Positions 1 to 7,737 of a stretch of DNA of 33,757 bases are shown piece after piece (within the stretch, counting starts at the first letter, position 1; every line of letters starts with the position of its first letter). The DNA lies in NCBI GenBank assembly GCA_947652665.1, contig CANTDZ010000015.1:1-33757 (forward strand), written 5' to 3'. Origin of the DNA: an uncultured Clostridia bacterium. GTDB taxonomy: Bacteria > Bacillota > Clostridia > Oscillospirales > Acutalibacteraceae. The notes below the pieces were generated by a model. The model made no database searches. It was not told where the DNA came from and saw nothing but the letters and a program-made list of their open reading frames with translations. Both the position numbers and the translations under genes were made by a program.

Positions 1-12
1 GACTTTTTGCCG

Positions 13-83
13 TGCACAACTTCGTCGTGAGAAATAGGCAGAATATAATTTTCTGAAAATGAAAGAATGGGCAATATGCACAA
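13..83. promoter_or_regulatory. Direct repeat upstream of glucarate operon (weak operator candidate)
   Basis: The heptamer TGCACAA occurs at 13-19 and again at 77-83, in the same orientation and 64 bp apart. The first copy lies inside the palindrome GTGCAC. Both copies sit upstream of the garR promoter, so they could be binding sites for a sugar-acid regulator encoded outside the window. A seven-base repeat can easily arise by chance, so this is only a hint. A TATAAT at 44-49 lies between the copies but has no good -35 partner. Confidence 0.2.
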
Positions 84-114
84 TCCGAGCGGTTGATTTT
101 TCGCTTTTTACCGC

Positions 115-143
115 TTGTTGACCAGATACTGCTGTGCTATACT
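115..143 (+). promoter_or_regulatory. Promoter of the glucarate operon
   Basis: TTGTTG at 115-120 and TATACT at 138-143 are separated by 17 nt, a good sigma-A type arrangement. Transcription would begin near 150, about 50 nt before the garR start codon. An alternative -35, TTGACC at 118-123, leaves only 14 nt and is less likely. Confidence 0.6.
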
Positions 144-197
144 AAAAGCATCCCCAAAAAACCAACACCACCACTTTTTGGAAAGGAATGGTACTAT

Positions 198-1085
198 ATG
201 AAAATCGGTTTTATCGGCCTTGGCATCATGGGTAAGCCCATGGCAAAGAACCTTTTGCAGAAGAGCGAAAATATTGAGCTGTGGGTGAACAACCTCCAGC
301 CCGAGCCCGTAAAAGAACTGGAAGCCCTGGGCGCCAAGGGTGCTGAGCAGGCGGAGATCGGCGAGAACTGCGACGTTGTCTTGACCATGCTGCCCAACAG
401 CCCCCAGGTGAAAGCCGTCATGCTGGGCGAGGGCGGCGTGGCCAGCCACATGAAGCCCGGCTCCGTGTTCATCGACATGAGCTCCATCAACCCCGTAGCT
501 TCTAAAGAAATCGCGGCGGAGCTTGCCAAGAACGGCGTAGAAATGCTGGACGCCCCTGTTTCCGGCGGCGAGCCCAAGGCCATTGACGGCACCTTGAGCT
601 TCATGGTCGGCGGCAAGCAGGAGGTCTTTGACAAATACAAGGGCCTGCTGGAGACCATGGGCGCCTCCGTTGTCCGCTGCGGCGAGGTAGGCGCGGGCAA
701 CACCACAAAGCTTGCCAACCAGATCATCGTGGCCTGCAACATCCAGGCGGTTTCCGAAGCCTTCACCCTGGCCCAGATGGCCGGCGTGGACCCCCAGTTG
801 GTCTTTGAGGCCATCAAGGGCGGCTTGGCCGGTTCTACGGTCATGAACGCCAAGGGCCCCATGATGATCGAGGGCAACGATAAGCCCGGCTTCAAGATCG
901 ACCTGCACATCAAAGACCTGAACAACGCCCTGGACTGCGCCCACACCGTCGGCGCGCCCGTGCCCATGACCGCTCAGGTGCAGGAGATTCTCCAGTGGAT
1001 GCACGCTCATGAGGGCGGCCAGAAGGATCACAGCGCCATCGCCCAGTATTACGAGTACCTGACCGGCATCAAGATCGGCCGCTAA
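198..1085 (+). CDS. garR: Tartronate semialdehyde reductase (2-hydroxy-3-oxopropionate reductase)
   Basis: This 295-residue cytosolic protein belongs to the beta-hydroxyacid dehydrogenase family. It should reduce tartronate semialdehyde to D-glycerate with NAD(P)H. The N-terminus carries the Rossmann motif GFIGLGIMGKPMA, followed by the substrate-binding DAPVSGGEP segment, and the family's catalytic lysine is K171 in GNTTKLANQ. The start at 198 is preceded by GAAAGG at a suitable distance. The frame stays open upstream to 93, but that extension lacks family similarity and covers the promoter. It is the first gene of an operon with a DapA-family lyase, glucarate dehydratase and glycerate kinase, which makes tartronate semialdehyde a much better substrate than the other hydroxyacids handled by this family. 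Confidence 0.9.
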   Translation: MKIGFIGLGIMGKPMAKNLLQKSENIELWVNNLQPEPVKELEALGAKGAEQAEIGENCDVVLTMLPNSPQVKAVMLGEGGVASHMKPGSVFIDMSSINPVASKEIAAELAKNGVEMLDAPVSGGEPKAIDGTLSFMVGGKQEVFDKYKGLLETMGASVVRCGEVGAGNTTKLANQIIVACNIQAVSEAFTLAQMAGVDPQLVFEAIKGGLAGSTVMNAKGPMMIEGNDKPGFKIDLHIKDLNNALDCAHTVGAPVPMTAQVQEILQWMHAHEGGQKDHSAIAQYYEYLTGIKIGR

Positions 1086-1098
1086 GAGGGGCATGGAA

Positions 1099-1998
1099 AT
1101 GAATACGGATTTTATTAAGGGCGTGGTCGTCCCCATCATCACGCCCATTGATGAGGATGAAAAAATCGACGAAGCGCGTCTGCGCCGCCAGATCGATTAT
1201 ATTATAGACGGGGGCTTGGAGGGCATTTTGCTCTTCGGCTCCAATGGCGAGTTCTACCAGGTGGAAGAGGACGAGATGGAACGAGGCCTGAAAATCGCCA
1301 TAGATCAGGCGGCAGGCCGGGTGCCGGTGTACTTTGGCATCGGGGCCATTAACACGAAGAAGTGCGTGCGCCTGGCCAAAATGGCGGCGTCCCACGGGGC
1401 AGCGGCTGTGTCCATCCTACAGCCCATGTTCTTAAAGCCCACTACGGAGGAGCTTTTCCTCCACTTTAAGACCATCGCCGAAGCCATCCCCCAGACCCCG
1501 GTGCTCATTTACAACAACCCGGGCCGGGTGGGCTACGGCCTGACCGCCGCGTTTATCTCGAAGCTGGCCCATGAGGTGGAGAACATCGTGGGCATGAAGG
1601 ACACCTCCGGCGACATGACCCTCACCGAGGAGTGCGTGCGCCTGGGCCGGGATATCGGCTTCAAGGTCTTTGGCGGCAAGGACACCCTGCTGTATGTCAG
1701 CCTGTGCGTGGGTGCCGTGGGCGGCGTCTGCACGGCGGGCAACTTTATGCCCGAGCTCATCGGCGACGTCTACCACAAATACATAAAGGGCGATATCGAT
1801 GGGTCGCGGGAGGCCCAGTTTAAGCTTAACCCCGTGCGCCTTTCCATGGACCCGGCGTCCTTCCCCGTAGCGGCCAAGGACATGGCCAACCTGCGCGGCC
1901 TGGATGCAGGCGTGCCCTATCTGCCGAACCTGCCCACACCGGAAGGCCCGGTGCTGGAAAATATCAAGAAAGCCATGGCGGATGCCGGGCTGCTTTGA
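1099..1998 (+). CDS. DapA-superfamily lyase, probable 5-keto-4-deoxyglucarate aldolase
   Basis: This is a 299-residue (beta/alpha)8 protein of the dihydrodipicolinate synthase / N-acetylneuraminate lyase superfamily. The Schiff-base lysine is K167 in GMKDTSGD and the catalytic tyrosine is Y138 in IYNNPGR. The phosphate/carboxylate-binding segment reads GSNGEF in place of the DapA GTTGE. Members of this superfamily act as 2-keto-3-deoxy sugar-acid aldolases or as the KdgD dehydratase-decarboxylase. Here the flanking genes are GarR and a glycerate kinase, and there is no ketoglutarate semialdehyde dehydrogenase. The parsimonious role is therefore retro-aldol cleavage of 5-keto-4-deoxyglucarate to pyruvate and tartronate semialdehyde, the job done by the unrelated GarL in E. 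coli. That assignment is inference from context. I prefer the ATG at 1099 over the one at 1093 because GAGGGG at 1086-1091 then has a 7 nt spacing. Confidence 0.8.
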   Translation: MNTDFIKGVVVPIITPIDEDEKIDEARLRRQIDYIIDGGLEGILLFGSNGEFYQVEEDEMERGLKIAIDQAAGRVPVYFGIGAINTKKCVRLAKMAASHGAAAVSILQPMFLKPTTEELFLHFKTIAEAIPQTPVLIYNNPGRVGYGLTAAFISKLAHEVENIVGMKDTSGDMTLTEECVRLGRDIGFKVFGGKDTLLYVSLCVGAVGGVCTAGNFMPELIGDVYHKYIKGDIDGSREAQFKLNPVRLSMDPASFPVAAKDMANLRGLDAGVPYLPNLPTPEGPVLENIKKAMADAGLL

Positions 1999-2014
1999 TT
2001 GGAGGAGAAAAATC

Positions 2015-3352
2015 ATGTCCGTCCCTGTTATTGAAAAAATGGAAGTGTTCCCGGTTGCAGGCCATGACTGCATGGAGCTGAACCTGTCCGGCGCGCACGC
2101 TCCTTATTTTACCCGGAACATCGTTATTCTGACCGATTCCACCGGCACCGAGGGCGTAGGCGAAGTGCCCGGCGGCGAGAAAATCACCGATGCCTTGGAG
2201 CAGGTAAAAGACTTGGTCATCGGCACCCGCATTGCCGACTACAAGCAGACCCTCAACAAAGTGCGTGCCTGGCTGAACGAGAATATTAAAGATGACGTGC
2301 GCGGCCTGCAGACTTTTGACCTGCGCACCGGCGTCCACGTGGTCACCGCCATTGAGGCCCCGCTGTTGGACTTGCTGGGCAAATTCCTGGACGTTCCCGC
2401 CGCGGCTTTGATGGGCGACGGCATCCAGCGGGAGCGGGTGCAGTTCCTTTCGTACCTGTTCTACGTGGGCGACCGCAAAAAGACCGACCTGGAGTACGAA
2501 GAAGAGCCCGATTCGGACTGCGACTGGTACCGCCTGCGCCACGAAGAGGCCCTGACCCCCGAGGCCATCGTAGCCCTGGCCAAGGCCACCCATGAGAAGT
2601 ACGGCTTTGTGGACTTCAAATTAAAGGGCGGCGTGCTGGCCCCCAAGGAAGAAGTCAAGGCCGTGCAGGCCATTAAAGACGCTTTCCCCGACGCCCGCGT
2701 GGACTTAGACCCCAACGGCGCCTGGAGCTTGAAGGAAGCTTTGGAGATTGCCCCCGACCTGAAGAAGTGCCTGGCCTACTGCGAGGACCCCTGCGGCGCC
2801 GAGGACGGCTTCTCCGGCCGCGAGGTCATGGCGGAGTTCAGAAAAGCCACCATGATGCCCACGGCGACCAACATGATCAACACCGACTGGCGGCAGATGT
2901 GCCACACCATTGCCCTGCAAAGCGTGGATATCCCCCTGGCCGACCCCCATTTCTGGACCATGAACGGCTCGGTGCGCGTAGGCCAGCTGTGCAACGATTT
3001 CGGCCTGATGTGGGGCTGCCATTCCAATAACCACTTCGATATTTCTTTGGCTATGGTGGTGCAGTGCGCCGCCGCCATTCCGGGCAAGATGAACGGTATC
3101 GACACCCACTGGATTTGGCAGGAAGGCCGCGAGCGCCTGACAAAAGAGCCCATGCAGATCGTAGACGGCTGCATCGACCTGCCCAAGAAGGGCGGCCTGG
3201 GCATCGAGGTCGACCGCGACCAGGTGATGAAGGCCCACCAGCTTTACTTAGACAAGTGCGCCGGCAAGGGCGCGCGCAACGACGCCGTGGGGATGCAGTA
3301 CCTCATTCCCGGCTGGAAATTTGACAACAAGAAGCCCTGCATGGTACGATAA
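2015..3352 (+). CDS. gudD: Glucarate dehydratase
   Basis: This 445-residue enolase-superfamily enzyme dehydrates D-glucarate (and usually L-idarate) to 5-keto-4-deoxy-D-glucarate. It is nearly the same length as E. coli GudD (446). An N-terminal capping domain is followed by the barrel. The KxK catalytic pair is K202-L-K204 in FKLKGG, metal-binding residues are D232 in LDPNGAW and the glutamate of CEDPCG, and the catalytic histidine is H336 in CHSNNHFD. All sit a constant three residues before their E. coli counterparts. The start at 2015 has GGAGGAG at 2001-2007. It lies 16 nt after the lyase gene and is clearly co-transcribed with it. A hairpin terminator follows directly. Confidence 0.96.
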   Translation: MSVPVIEKMEVFPVAGHDCMELNLSGAHAPYFTRNIVILTDSTGTEGVGEVPGGEKITDALEQVKDLVIGTRIADYKQTLNKVRAWLNENIKDDVRGLQTFDLRTGVHVVTAIEAPLLDLLGKFLDVPAAALMGDGIQRERVQFLSYLFYVGDRKKTDLEYEEEPDSDCDWYRLRHEEALTPEAIVALAKATHEKYGFVDFKLKGGVLAPKEEVKAVQAIKDAFPDARVDLDPNGAWSLKEALEIAPDLKKCLAYCEDPCGAEDGFSGREVMAEFRKATMMPTATNMINTDWRQMCHTIALQSVDIPLADPHFWTMNGSVRVGQLCNDFGLMWGCHSNNHFDISLAMVVQCAAAIPGKMNGIDTHWIWQEGRERLTKEPMQIVDGCIDLPKKGGLGIEVDRDQVMKAHQLYLDKCAGKGARNDAVGMQYLIPGWKFDNKKPCMVR

Positions 3353-3357
3353 AACCC

Positions 3358-3398
3358 GAGAGGCTGGCAACAAACCCCTGCCAGCCTCTCCTATTTTT
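3358..3398 (+). terminator. Intrinsic terminator inside the glucarate operon
   Basis: A perfect 12-bp stem (3358-3369 with 3379-3390) and a 9-nt loop are followed by CTATTTTTA. It starts six bases after the gudD stop codon and ends just before the glycerate kinase ribosome binding site. No convincing separate promoter lies between them, so it probably acts as a partial terminator that lowers kinase expression relative to the first three genes. Confidence 0.75.
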
Positions 3399-3414
3399 AG
3401 GAGGGATGGATTTT

Positions 3415-4641
3415 ATGAACACGCAGTTACGCAAAGATGCAGACGCTATCATCGCGGCCAGCCTCAAGGCTGTCCTGCCGGACGAGGCCGTGGGGCGGGC
3501 CCTGGCAGGCTACGCGCCCCGGGGCGGGAAAACCCTGCTGGTAGCCGCCGGAAAAGCTGCCTGGCAGATGGCCAGCGCTGCCGTGAAGGTCCTGGGCAAG
3601 GTGGACGGCGGCGTAGTCGTGACGAAATACGACCATGTGAAAGGGGAAATCCCCGGCGTGGACTGCTATGAGGCTGGCCACCCTGTGCCGGATGAAAACA
3701 GCTTTTCCGCCACCCAGAAGGCCCTGGATTTGGTCACGGGCCTGAGCGAACAGGACACGGTTTTGTTCCTGCTTTCGGGCGGCGGCAGCGCGCTGTTTGA
3801 AAAGCCGCTGATCCCCGGCGAAGAACTGCAGGATATCACCAACCAGCTACTGGCCAGCGGCGCGGATATCGTGGAGATGAACACCCTGCGCAAGCGCTTG
3901 AGCGGCGTGAAGGGCGGAAGGTTTGCGCTGGCTTGTGCACCGGCGAAGGTGTTCAGCATTGTCTTAAGCGATATCATCGGCGACCCCTTGGACATGATTG
4001 CCAGCGGCCCCGCCTATCCCGACAGCAGTACCTGCGAAGAGGCCCTGGCCATCGTGGAGAAATACGGGCTGAAGCTGTCGGCTGAGGCTATGAACCTGCT
4101 GGCCCAGGAGACCCCCAAGTCCCTGGATAACGTGGAGACGCAGATCACCGGCAGCGTGCGCGAGCTCTGTGCCGCCGCCGCCAAAGAATGCGAAGCCCTG
4201 GGCTACACCCCCGTCACCCTTACCGACTGCCTCACCTGCGAGGCGCGTGAAGCCGGGAGCTTTTTAGCGAATATTCTCAGGAGCCACGCCGGGCAGGGGA
4301 AGCTGGCGTACATTGCAGGCGGGGAGACCGTCGTGCATCTGACAGGCAAGGGCCTGGGCGGCCGGAACCAGGAATTGGCCCTGGCGGCGGCCCCTCACAT
4401 TGCGGGCCTGGATGCGGCGGTGTTCTCCGTTGGCAGTGACGGCACCGACGGCCCCACCGACGCGGCAGGCGGCTATGTGGACGGCGGTACGGCTTCTGCT
4501 CTGAAAGACGCAGGCCTGGACGTCTTCCACGTCCTGCAGGAAAACGATGCCTACCACGCTCTGCAAAAGGTAGACGGCCTGCTCATCACCGGGCCCACAG
4601 GTACCAACGTCAACGACGTGGCGGTAGGGCTCATCCAATAA
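3415..4641 (+). CDS. Glycerate 2-kinase, MOFRL family
   Basis: This 408-residue protein matches the class of glycerate kinases with an N-terminal DUF4147 domain and a C-terminal MOFRL domain (GckA/TtuD type). The family phosphorylates D-glycerate at position 2, giving 2-phosphoglycerate for lower glycolysis. Visible features are the glycine-rich LLSGGGSAL near residue 120, the GGETVVHL and GGRNQELAL segments that open the MOFRL domain, and the terminal GTNVNDVAVGLI. It completes the pathway from glucarate. Its start is better at 3415 than at 3406, because the AGGAGGG at 3399-3405 would touch the earlier ATG. It is separated from gudD by an intrinsic terminator. Confidence 0.9.
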   Translation: MNTQLRKDADAIIAASLKAVLPDEAVGRALAGYAPRGGKTLLVAAGKAAWQMASAAVKVLGKVDGGVVVTKYDHVKGEIPGVDCYEAGHPVPDENSFSATQKALDLVTGLSEQDTVLFLLSGGGSALFEKPLIPGEELQDITNQLLASGADIVEMNTLRKRLSGVKGGRFALACAPAKVFSIVLSDIIGDPLDMIASGPAYPDSSTCEEALAIVEKYGLKLSAEAMNLLAQETPKSLDNVETQITGSVRELCAAAAKECEALGYTPVTLTDCLTCEAREAGSFLANILRSHAGQGKLAYIAGGETVVHLTGKGLGGRNQELALAAAPHIAGLDAAVFSVGSDGTDGPTDAAGGYVDGGTASALKDAGLDVFHVLQENDAYHALQKVDGLLITGPTGTNVNDVAVGLIQ

Positions 4642-4645
4642 TGGC

Positions 4646-4674
4646 TTGACATTTCTGCCGCTTTTTGCTACACT
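4646..4674 (+). promoter_or_regulatory. Strong promoter of the MFS transporter leader
   Basis: A perfect TTGACA at 4646-4651 and TACACT at 4669-4674 are separated by 17 nt. The predicted start near 4681 leaves a leader of about 120 nt before the transporter start codon. The promoter begins five bases after the glycerate kinase stop codon. Confidence 0.75.
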
Positions 4675-4703
4675 ATAGAAAAATATAAAAGGTTGATTTT
4701 GCT

Positions 4704-4724
4704 ATGATATACACTCGGATTTGA
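4704..4724 (+). CDS. Putative leader peptide MIYTRI upstream of MFS transporter
   Basis: A six-codon ORF, ATG to TGA, encodes M-I-Y-T-R-I. It is preceded by AAAAGG at 4687-4692 (11 nt spacing) and lies inside the leader transcribed from the promoter at 4646-4674. Its codons 2-6 overlap the left arm of the long hairpin at 4709-4798. A ribosome slowed or stalled on this ORF would therefore cover that arm and release the transporter's ribosome binding site. Such short ORFs are typical of ribosome-mediated attenuation of antibiotic resistance and efflux genes (erm, msrD and vmlR leaders are the known precedents). Translation of this particular ORF is inferred from position only. Confidence 0.5.
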   Translation: MIYTRI

Positions 4725-4802
4725 TAAGGATACGGAGCTCACAAGGCTTGGCGGTGCGCCAGGCCCGGTTTCGTATACCTTATCCGATCGGAGTGTATTT
4801 TT
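4709..4802 (+). promoter_or_regulatory. Attenuator hairpin that sequesters the transporter ribosome binding site
   Basis: The outer arm ATACACTC (4709-4716) pairs with GAGTGTAT (4791-4798). A second block GATAAGG (4723-4729) pairs with CCTTATC (4778-4784), then ATAC (4730-4733) with GTAT (4773-4776). The apex is a separate stem, 4745-4753 with 4757-4765. The only ribosome binding site candidate for the transporter, GGAG at 4790-4793, is buried in the right arm, and the stem runs straight into TTTTT (4798-4802). The fold can therefore act as an intrinsic terminator, a translation block, or both. Together with the overlapping hexapeptide ORF it has the layout of a translation-dependent attenuator. 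Confidence 0.7.
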
Positions 4803-5951
4803 ATGTCTAAACGCAATATTTATGCCCTTTGCGCCATTTCGCTGTTGCAAGGGTTGGTTTTTTACGGCCCCATCGCGACCCTGTACCGCAAAGCCGCCGG
4901 GGTCACAATGCTGGAGATCGCGCTGATCGAAAGCGTCTCGCTCATCCTGTCGCTGCTGCTGGAGATGCCCTGGGGCGTCATTGCCGACCGCATCGGCTAC
5001 AAGAATACCATGGTCGTGTGCTGCGGCCTGTTTTTCGTGTCGAAGATTATTTTTTGGCAGGCCGAAAGCTTCGGCGCGTTCCTTTTAGAGCGCGTCCTGC
5101 TGGCAGCCGTCATTTCCGGCCTGTCCGGGGTGGACTCGGCCCTGCTGTACCTTTCCTGTCCCCCGGAACGCCAGCAGAAAACCTTTGCTCTCTACCAGTC
5201 CCTGGGGACGGCGGGTCTGCTTTTGGCGTCCCTGCTGTACTCCCTGTGCTTTGGAGATGACTACCGCCTGTCCGCCTTCTGGACGATGGTGGCCTACGCC
5301 GCCGCCCTGTGCGCCTCCTTTTTCCTGGTAGAGCCGGAGCACGAAGCCCCTTCCCAAGAAGAAAAGGGTTCGCTGGGCCGGGTGATCCTGTCAGTGCTGA
5401 AACGTCCCCGGCTGCTGTTGCTGCTTTTGAGCTTCGGCCTTTTTCAGGAGACAAGGCAGACCGCCACCGTCTTCCTCAACCAGCTGCAATACGAGCGCGC
5501 CGGCATCCCCAGAAGCCTCTTCGGCATCCTGCTGGCCGGGATGCAGCTTTTGGGCTTTTTGGGCCTTTTCTCCCAAAGCGTGACCAGCCGCGTGGGGGAG
5601 GGGCGCTCCTTTATGCTGCTGATGGGCGCGGGGGCGCTGTCCTGCGTGCTGTTGGCGCAGACGTCCTCGCCCGTGCTGTCCGTGCTGGGGGTGGGGCTGC
5701 TGGTGCTGGCCGGGAGCCTGCTTTCACCCTTACAGTCGGTGGTGCAGAACCGCGAAGTGCGCACCGCCTACCGGGCCACCGAGCTCTCCGTTTACGCCAT
5801 GGTGCTCGACGGCATATCGGCCGGGGCCAATGTAGCCTTTGGTCGGGCGGCGGATGTGTCGCTGCCGCTGGCGTTCTGGCTGGGAGCTGGGGCCTGCGGG
5901 GCGGCGTGCGGCCTGTATTTTGGGGCGCAGCAGAGAAAAAAGGAGGACTAA
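4803..5951 (+). CDS. MFS transporter, efflux type
   Basis: This 382-residue membrane protein is a major facilitator superfamily member with about 12 predicted helices. Between helices 2 and 3 it has the motif-A-like segment GVIADRIGYKNTM. The first helix begins right after the short MSKRN start and contains LLQGLVFYGP. Family members of this size export drugs or small metabolites by proton antiport. The substrate cannot be read from sequence. The start overlaps the end of the leader hairpin, and its ribosome binding site (4790-4793) lies inside the stem, so expression is probably inducible. That arrangement is common for antibiotic-induced efflux genes, which supports but does not prove a drug-export role. 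It is a single gene with its own promoter and terminator. Confidence 0.85.
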   Translation: MSKRNIYALCAISLLQGLVFYGPIATLYRKAAGVTMLEIALIESVSLILSLLLEMPWGVIADRIGYKNTMVVCCGLFFVSKIIFWQAESFGAFLLERVLLAAVISGLSGVDSALLYLSCPPERQQKTFALYQSLGTAGLLLASLLYSLCFGDDYRLSAFWTMVAYAAALCASFFLVEPEHEAPSQEEKGSLGRVILSVLKRPRLLLLLLSFGLFQETRQTATVFLNQLQYERAGIPRSLFGILLAGMQLLGFLGLFSQSVTSRVGEGRSFMLLMGAGALSCVLLAQTSSPVLSVLGVGLLVLAGSLLSPLQSVVQNREVRTAYRATELSVYAMVLDGISAGANVAFGRAADVSLPLAFWLGAGACGAACGLYFGAQQRKKED

Positions 5952-5963
5952 TTTCCATATAGT

Positions 5964-5997
5964 GGGCCGTCAGGGGGTTGACGGCCCTTCATTTTGT
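5964..5997 (+). terminator. Intrinsic terminator after the MFS transporter
   Basis: GGGCCGTCA (5964-5972) pairs perfectly with TGACGGCCC (5979-5987) around a 6-nt loop, followed by TTCATTTT. Confidence 0.85.
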
Positions 5998-6011
5998 GTA
6001 TATTCTGAACA

Positions 6012-6077
6012 TTAACACAAAAAATACCTCTATATGTGCTAAAGTAAAGAATCAGGCTGACCTTTAACACGAAAAAA
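6012..6077. promoter_or_regulatory. Repeated TTAACAC-A-tract motif upstream of the XRE gene
   Basis: TTAACACAAAAAA (6012-6024) and TTAACACGAAAAAA (6064-6077) are near-identical direct repeats 52 bp apart. Between them, GTGCTAAA at 6036-6043 is a one-mismatch inverted copy of TTTAACAC. The second copy ends at the XRE gene's ribosome binding site. This suggests operator sites for autoregulation by the adjacent XRE protein. I could not assign a confident -35/-10 pair in this stretch. Confidence 0.4.
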
Positions 6078-6090
6078 GGGGTGCAAATAC

Positions 6091-6333
6091 TTGAAGATCT
6101 ACGAGTATAAAGGCCGGAAGAACCTGTGCGGGCAGCGGGTAAAGGAAGCCCGCGTGCGGCAGAACGTCACCCAGGCCGAGCTTGCCGCCCGGCTGCAGGT
6201 GGCGGGGGTCACTCTGGAGCGGGACAGCGTGAGCCGTATTGAAATGGGGACGCGGTTCGTAACGGATTACGAGCTGACTGTGCTGGCAAAGGTGCTGGAC
6301 GTGTCTATGGAGTGGCTGACCGAGCAGCTGTGA
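6091..6333 (+). CDS. Small XRE-family helix-turn-helix regulator
   Basis: This 80-residue protein is essentially one Cro/C1-type HTH domain. The helix-turn-helix spans roughly residues 28-57 (TQAELAARLQ ... DSVSRIEMGTRFVTD), followed by the usual VLAKVLDVSMEWL helix. It starts with TTG at 6091, supported by AAAAAGGGG just upstream at a proper distance. There is no ligand-binding domain. It lies 26 nt before an MBOAT acyltransferase gene with no terminator between, so the two may share a transcript and the regulator may control that operon and itself through the TTAACAC repeats. The target is inference. Confidence 0.8.
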   Translation: MKIYEYKGRKNLCGQRVKEARVRQNVTQAELAARLQVAGVTLERDSVSRIEMGTRFVTDYELTVLAKVLDVSMEWLTEQL

Positions 6334-6359
6334 GAATCAAGGAGTAAGGATGGGGTAAA

Positions 6360-7721
6360 ATGGTATTTTCAAGTCTACAGTTTTTGTGCGGGTTCCTGCC
6401 GATTTTTTTCCTGTGCTATTATGCCGTGGCAAAAGGGGCCAGGAACTTCGTACTGCTGCTGGGCAGTGTGGTGTTCTACGCCATCGGCACGGTGGACAGG
6501 CCCCAGCACCTGGCGCTGCTGTTCGGGGCGGTGGTCATCGATTACTACGCGGCCCGGGGCATGGACAAGTTTAGGGGGATGCGCACGCCGATCTTCCTTT
6601 TGAGCCTTCTGTACCATTTGGTCTGGCTGGGCTACTACAAGTACACGGCCTCCTTCAACACGCCCATCGACTTCGTCCTGCCGGCCGGCATCAGCTTTTA
6701 CACCTTCCAGGGCATCTCCTACCTGGCAGACGTGTACAAGCGCCAATACCCAGCTGAGCCCCTCCTTTTGAACGTGGCCTGCTATATCATGATGTTCCCC
6801 CAGCTCATTGCGGGGCCCATTGTGGTGTTCCCCCAGGTGCAGAAGGAAATGCATGAGCGCGAGATCAAAAAAGGCCAGATCGAGCTGGGCGCGGCCATCT
6901 TCATCTTCGGCCTGGGCATGAAGGTCCTGCTGGCTAACCAGCTGGCCGGGCTCTGGCGGGACGCCCAGTCCATTGGCTTCCCCAGCATCTCCACGCCCCT
7001 TGCGTGGATGGCCATCTTTGCCTTCAGCTTCCAGCTCTATTTTGACTTCTTCGGCTATTCCCTCATGGCCATCGGCCTGGGCAAGATGCTGGGCTTTGAG
7101 TTCCCCCAGAACTTCAACCACCCCTACATGAGCGTCACCATGACCGAATTCTGGCGGCGCTGGCACATGACCTTGGGCAGCTGGTTCCGGGAATACGTCT
7201 ACATACCCATGGGCGGCAGCCGCGTGGGGGCCCTGCGCACCATCTTTAATATGCTGGTGGTGTGGACGCTGACGGGCATCTGGCACGGGGCCGGGTACAA
7301 CTTCATCCTGTGGGGCCTGGGGCTTTTCGTGGTGCTGGTGCTGGAGAAGAACATCTACGGCAAGTTTATGGACCGCCACCGGGTCATTGGGCACATGTAT
7401 ATGCTCTTGCTCATCCCTTTGAGCTGGGTGCTGTTCTCCGTGGAATCCCTGCCGGACATCGGCGTGTTTTTCTCGCGGCTGTTTGCCCTGCCGCCCACGG
7501 GATTCTTTGGGGCATTCGCTACGGATTACCAGAAATACCTGGGCATCTACGGGAAATTCCTGGCCATTGGCTTCCTGTTTTCCACGCCGCTGCCTTACCG
7601 GATTCTCCAGAGGGTCAAAAGCAAGTTCGTCATCGGCATCCTGTCCGGGGTGATCCTGGTGGCGTCCATGTACTGTATGTGGATGGGCATGGACGACCCG
7701 TTCCTGTACTTCCGGTTCTGA
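6360..7721 (+). CDS. MBOAT-family membrane-bound O-acyltransferase (AlgI/DltB-like)
   Basis: This 453-residue polytopic membrane protein resembles AlgI and PatA/DltB. It should transfer acyl (usually acetyl) groups across the membrane to an extracellular polymer. The signature histidine is H309 in TGIWHGAGYNF, at the end of the conserved MBOAT core. Upstream are the family segments PAGISFYTFQGISYL, FPQLIAGPIV and FWRRWHMTLGSWFREYVYIP. The start at 6360 is preceded by AAGGAG around 6339-6344. A rival GGGG lies closer to the ATG. The next gene, 16 nt downstream, encodes an SGNH esterase, the usual partner that completes polysaccharide O-acetylation. The polymer (exopolysaccharide, teichoic acid or cell-wall glycan) is unknown. 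Confidence 0.9.
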   Translation: MVFSSLQFLCGFLPIFFLCYYAVAKGARNFVLLLGSVVFYAIGTVDRPQHLALLFGAVVIDYYAARGMDKFRGMRTPIFLLSLLYHLVWLGYYKYTASFNTPIDFVLPAGISFYTFQGISYLADVYKRQYPAEPLLLNVACYIMMFPQLIAGPIVVFPQVQKEMHEREIKKGQIELGAAIFIFGLGMKVLLANQLAGLWRDAQSIGFPSISTPLAWMAIFAFSFQLYFDFFGYSLMAIGLGKMLGFEFPQNFNHPYMSVTMTEFWRRWHMTLGSWFREYVYIPMGGSRVGALRTIFNMLVVWTLTGIWHGAGYNFILWGLGLFVVLVLEKNIYGKFMDRHRVIGHMYMLLLIPLSWVLFSVESLPDIGVFFSRLFALPPTGFFGAFATDYQKYLGIYGKFLAIGFLFSTPLPYRILQRVKSKFVIGILSGVILVASMYCMWMGMDDPFLYFRF

Positions 7722-7737
7722 GAAGGGGGAGGAAAAA

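Noticed and set aside
108..1148. Minus-strand ORF of 346 codons opposite garR
   Set aside because: Antisense shadow of garR with no ribosome binding site or family similarity.
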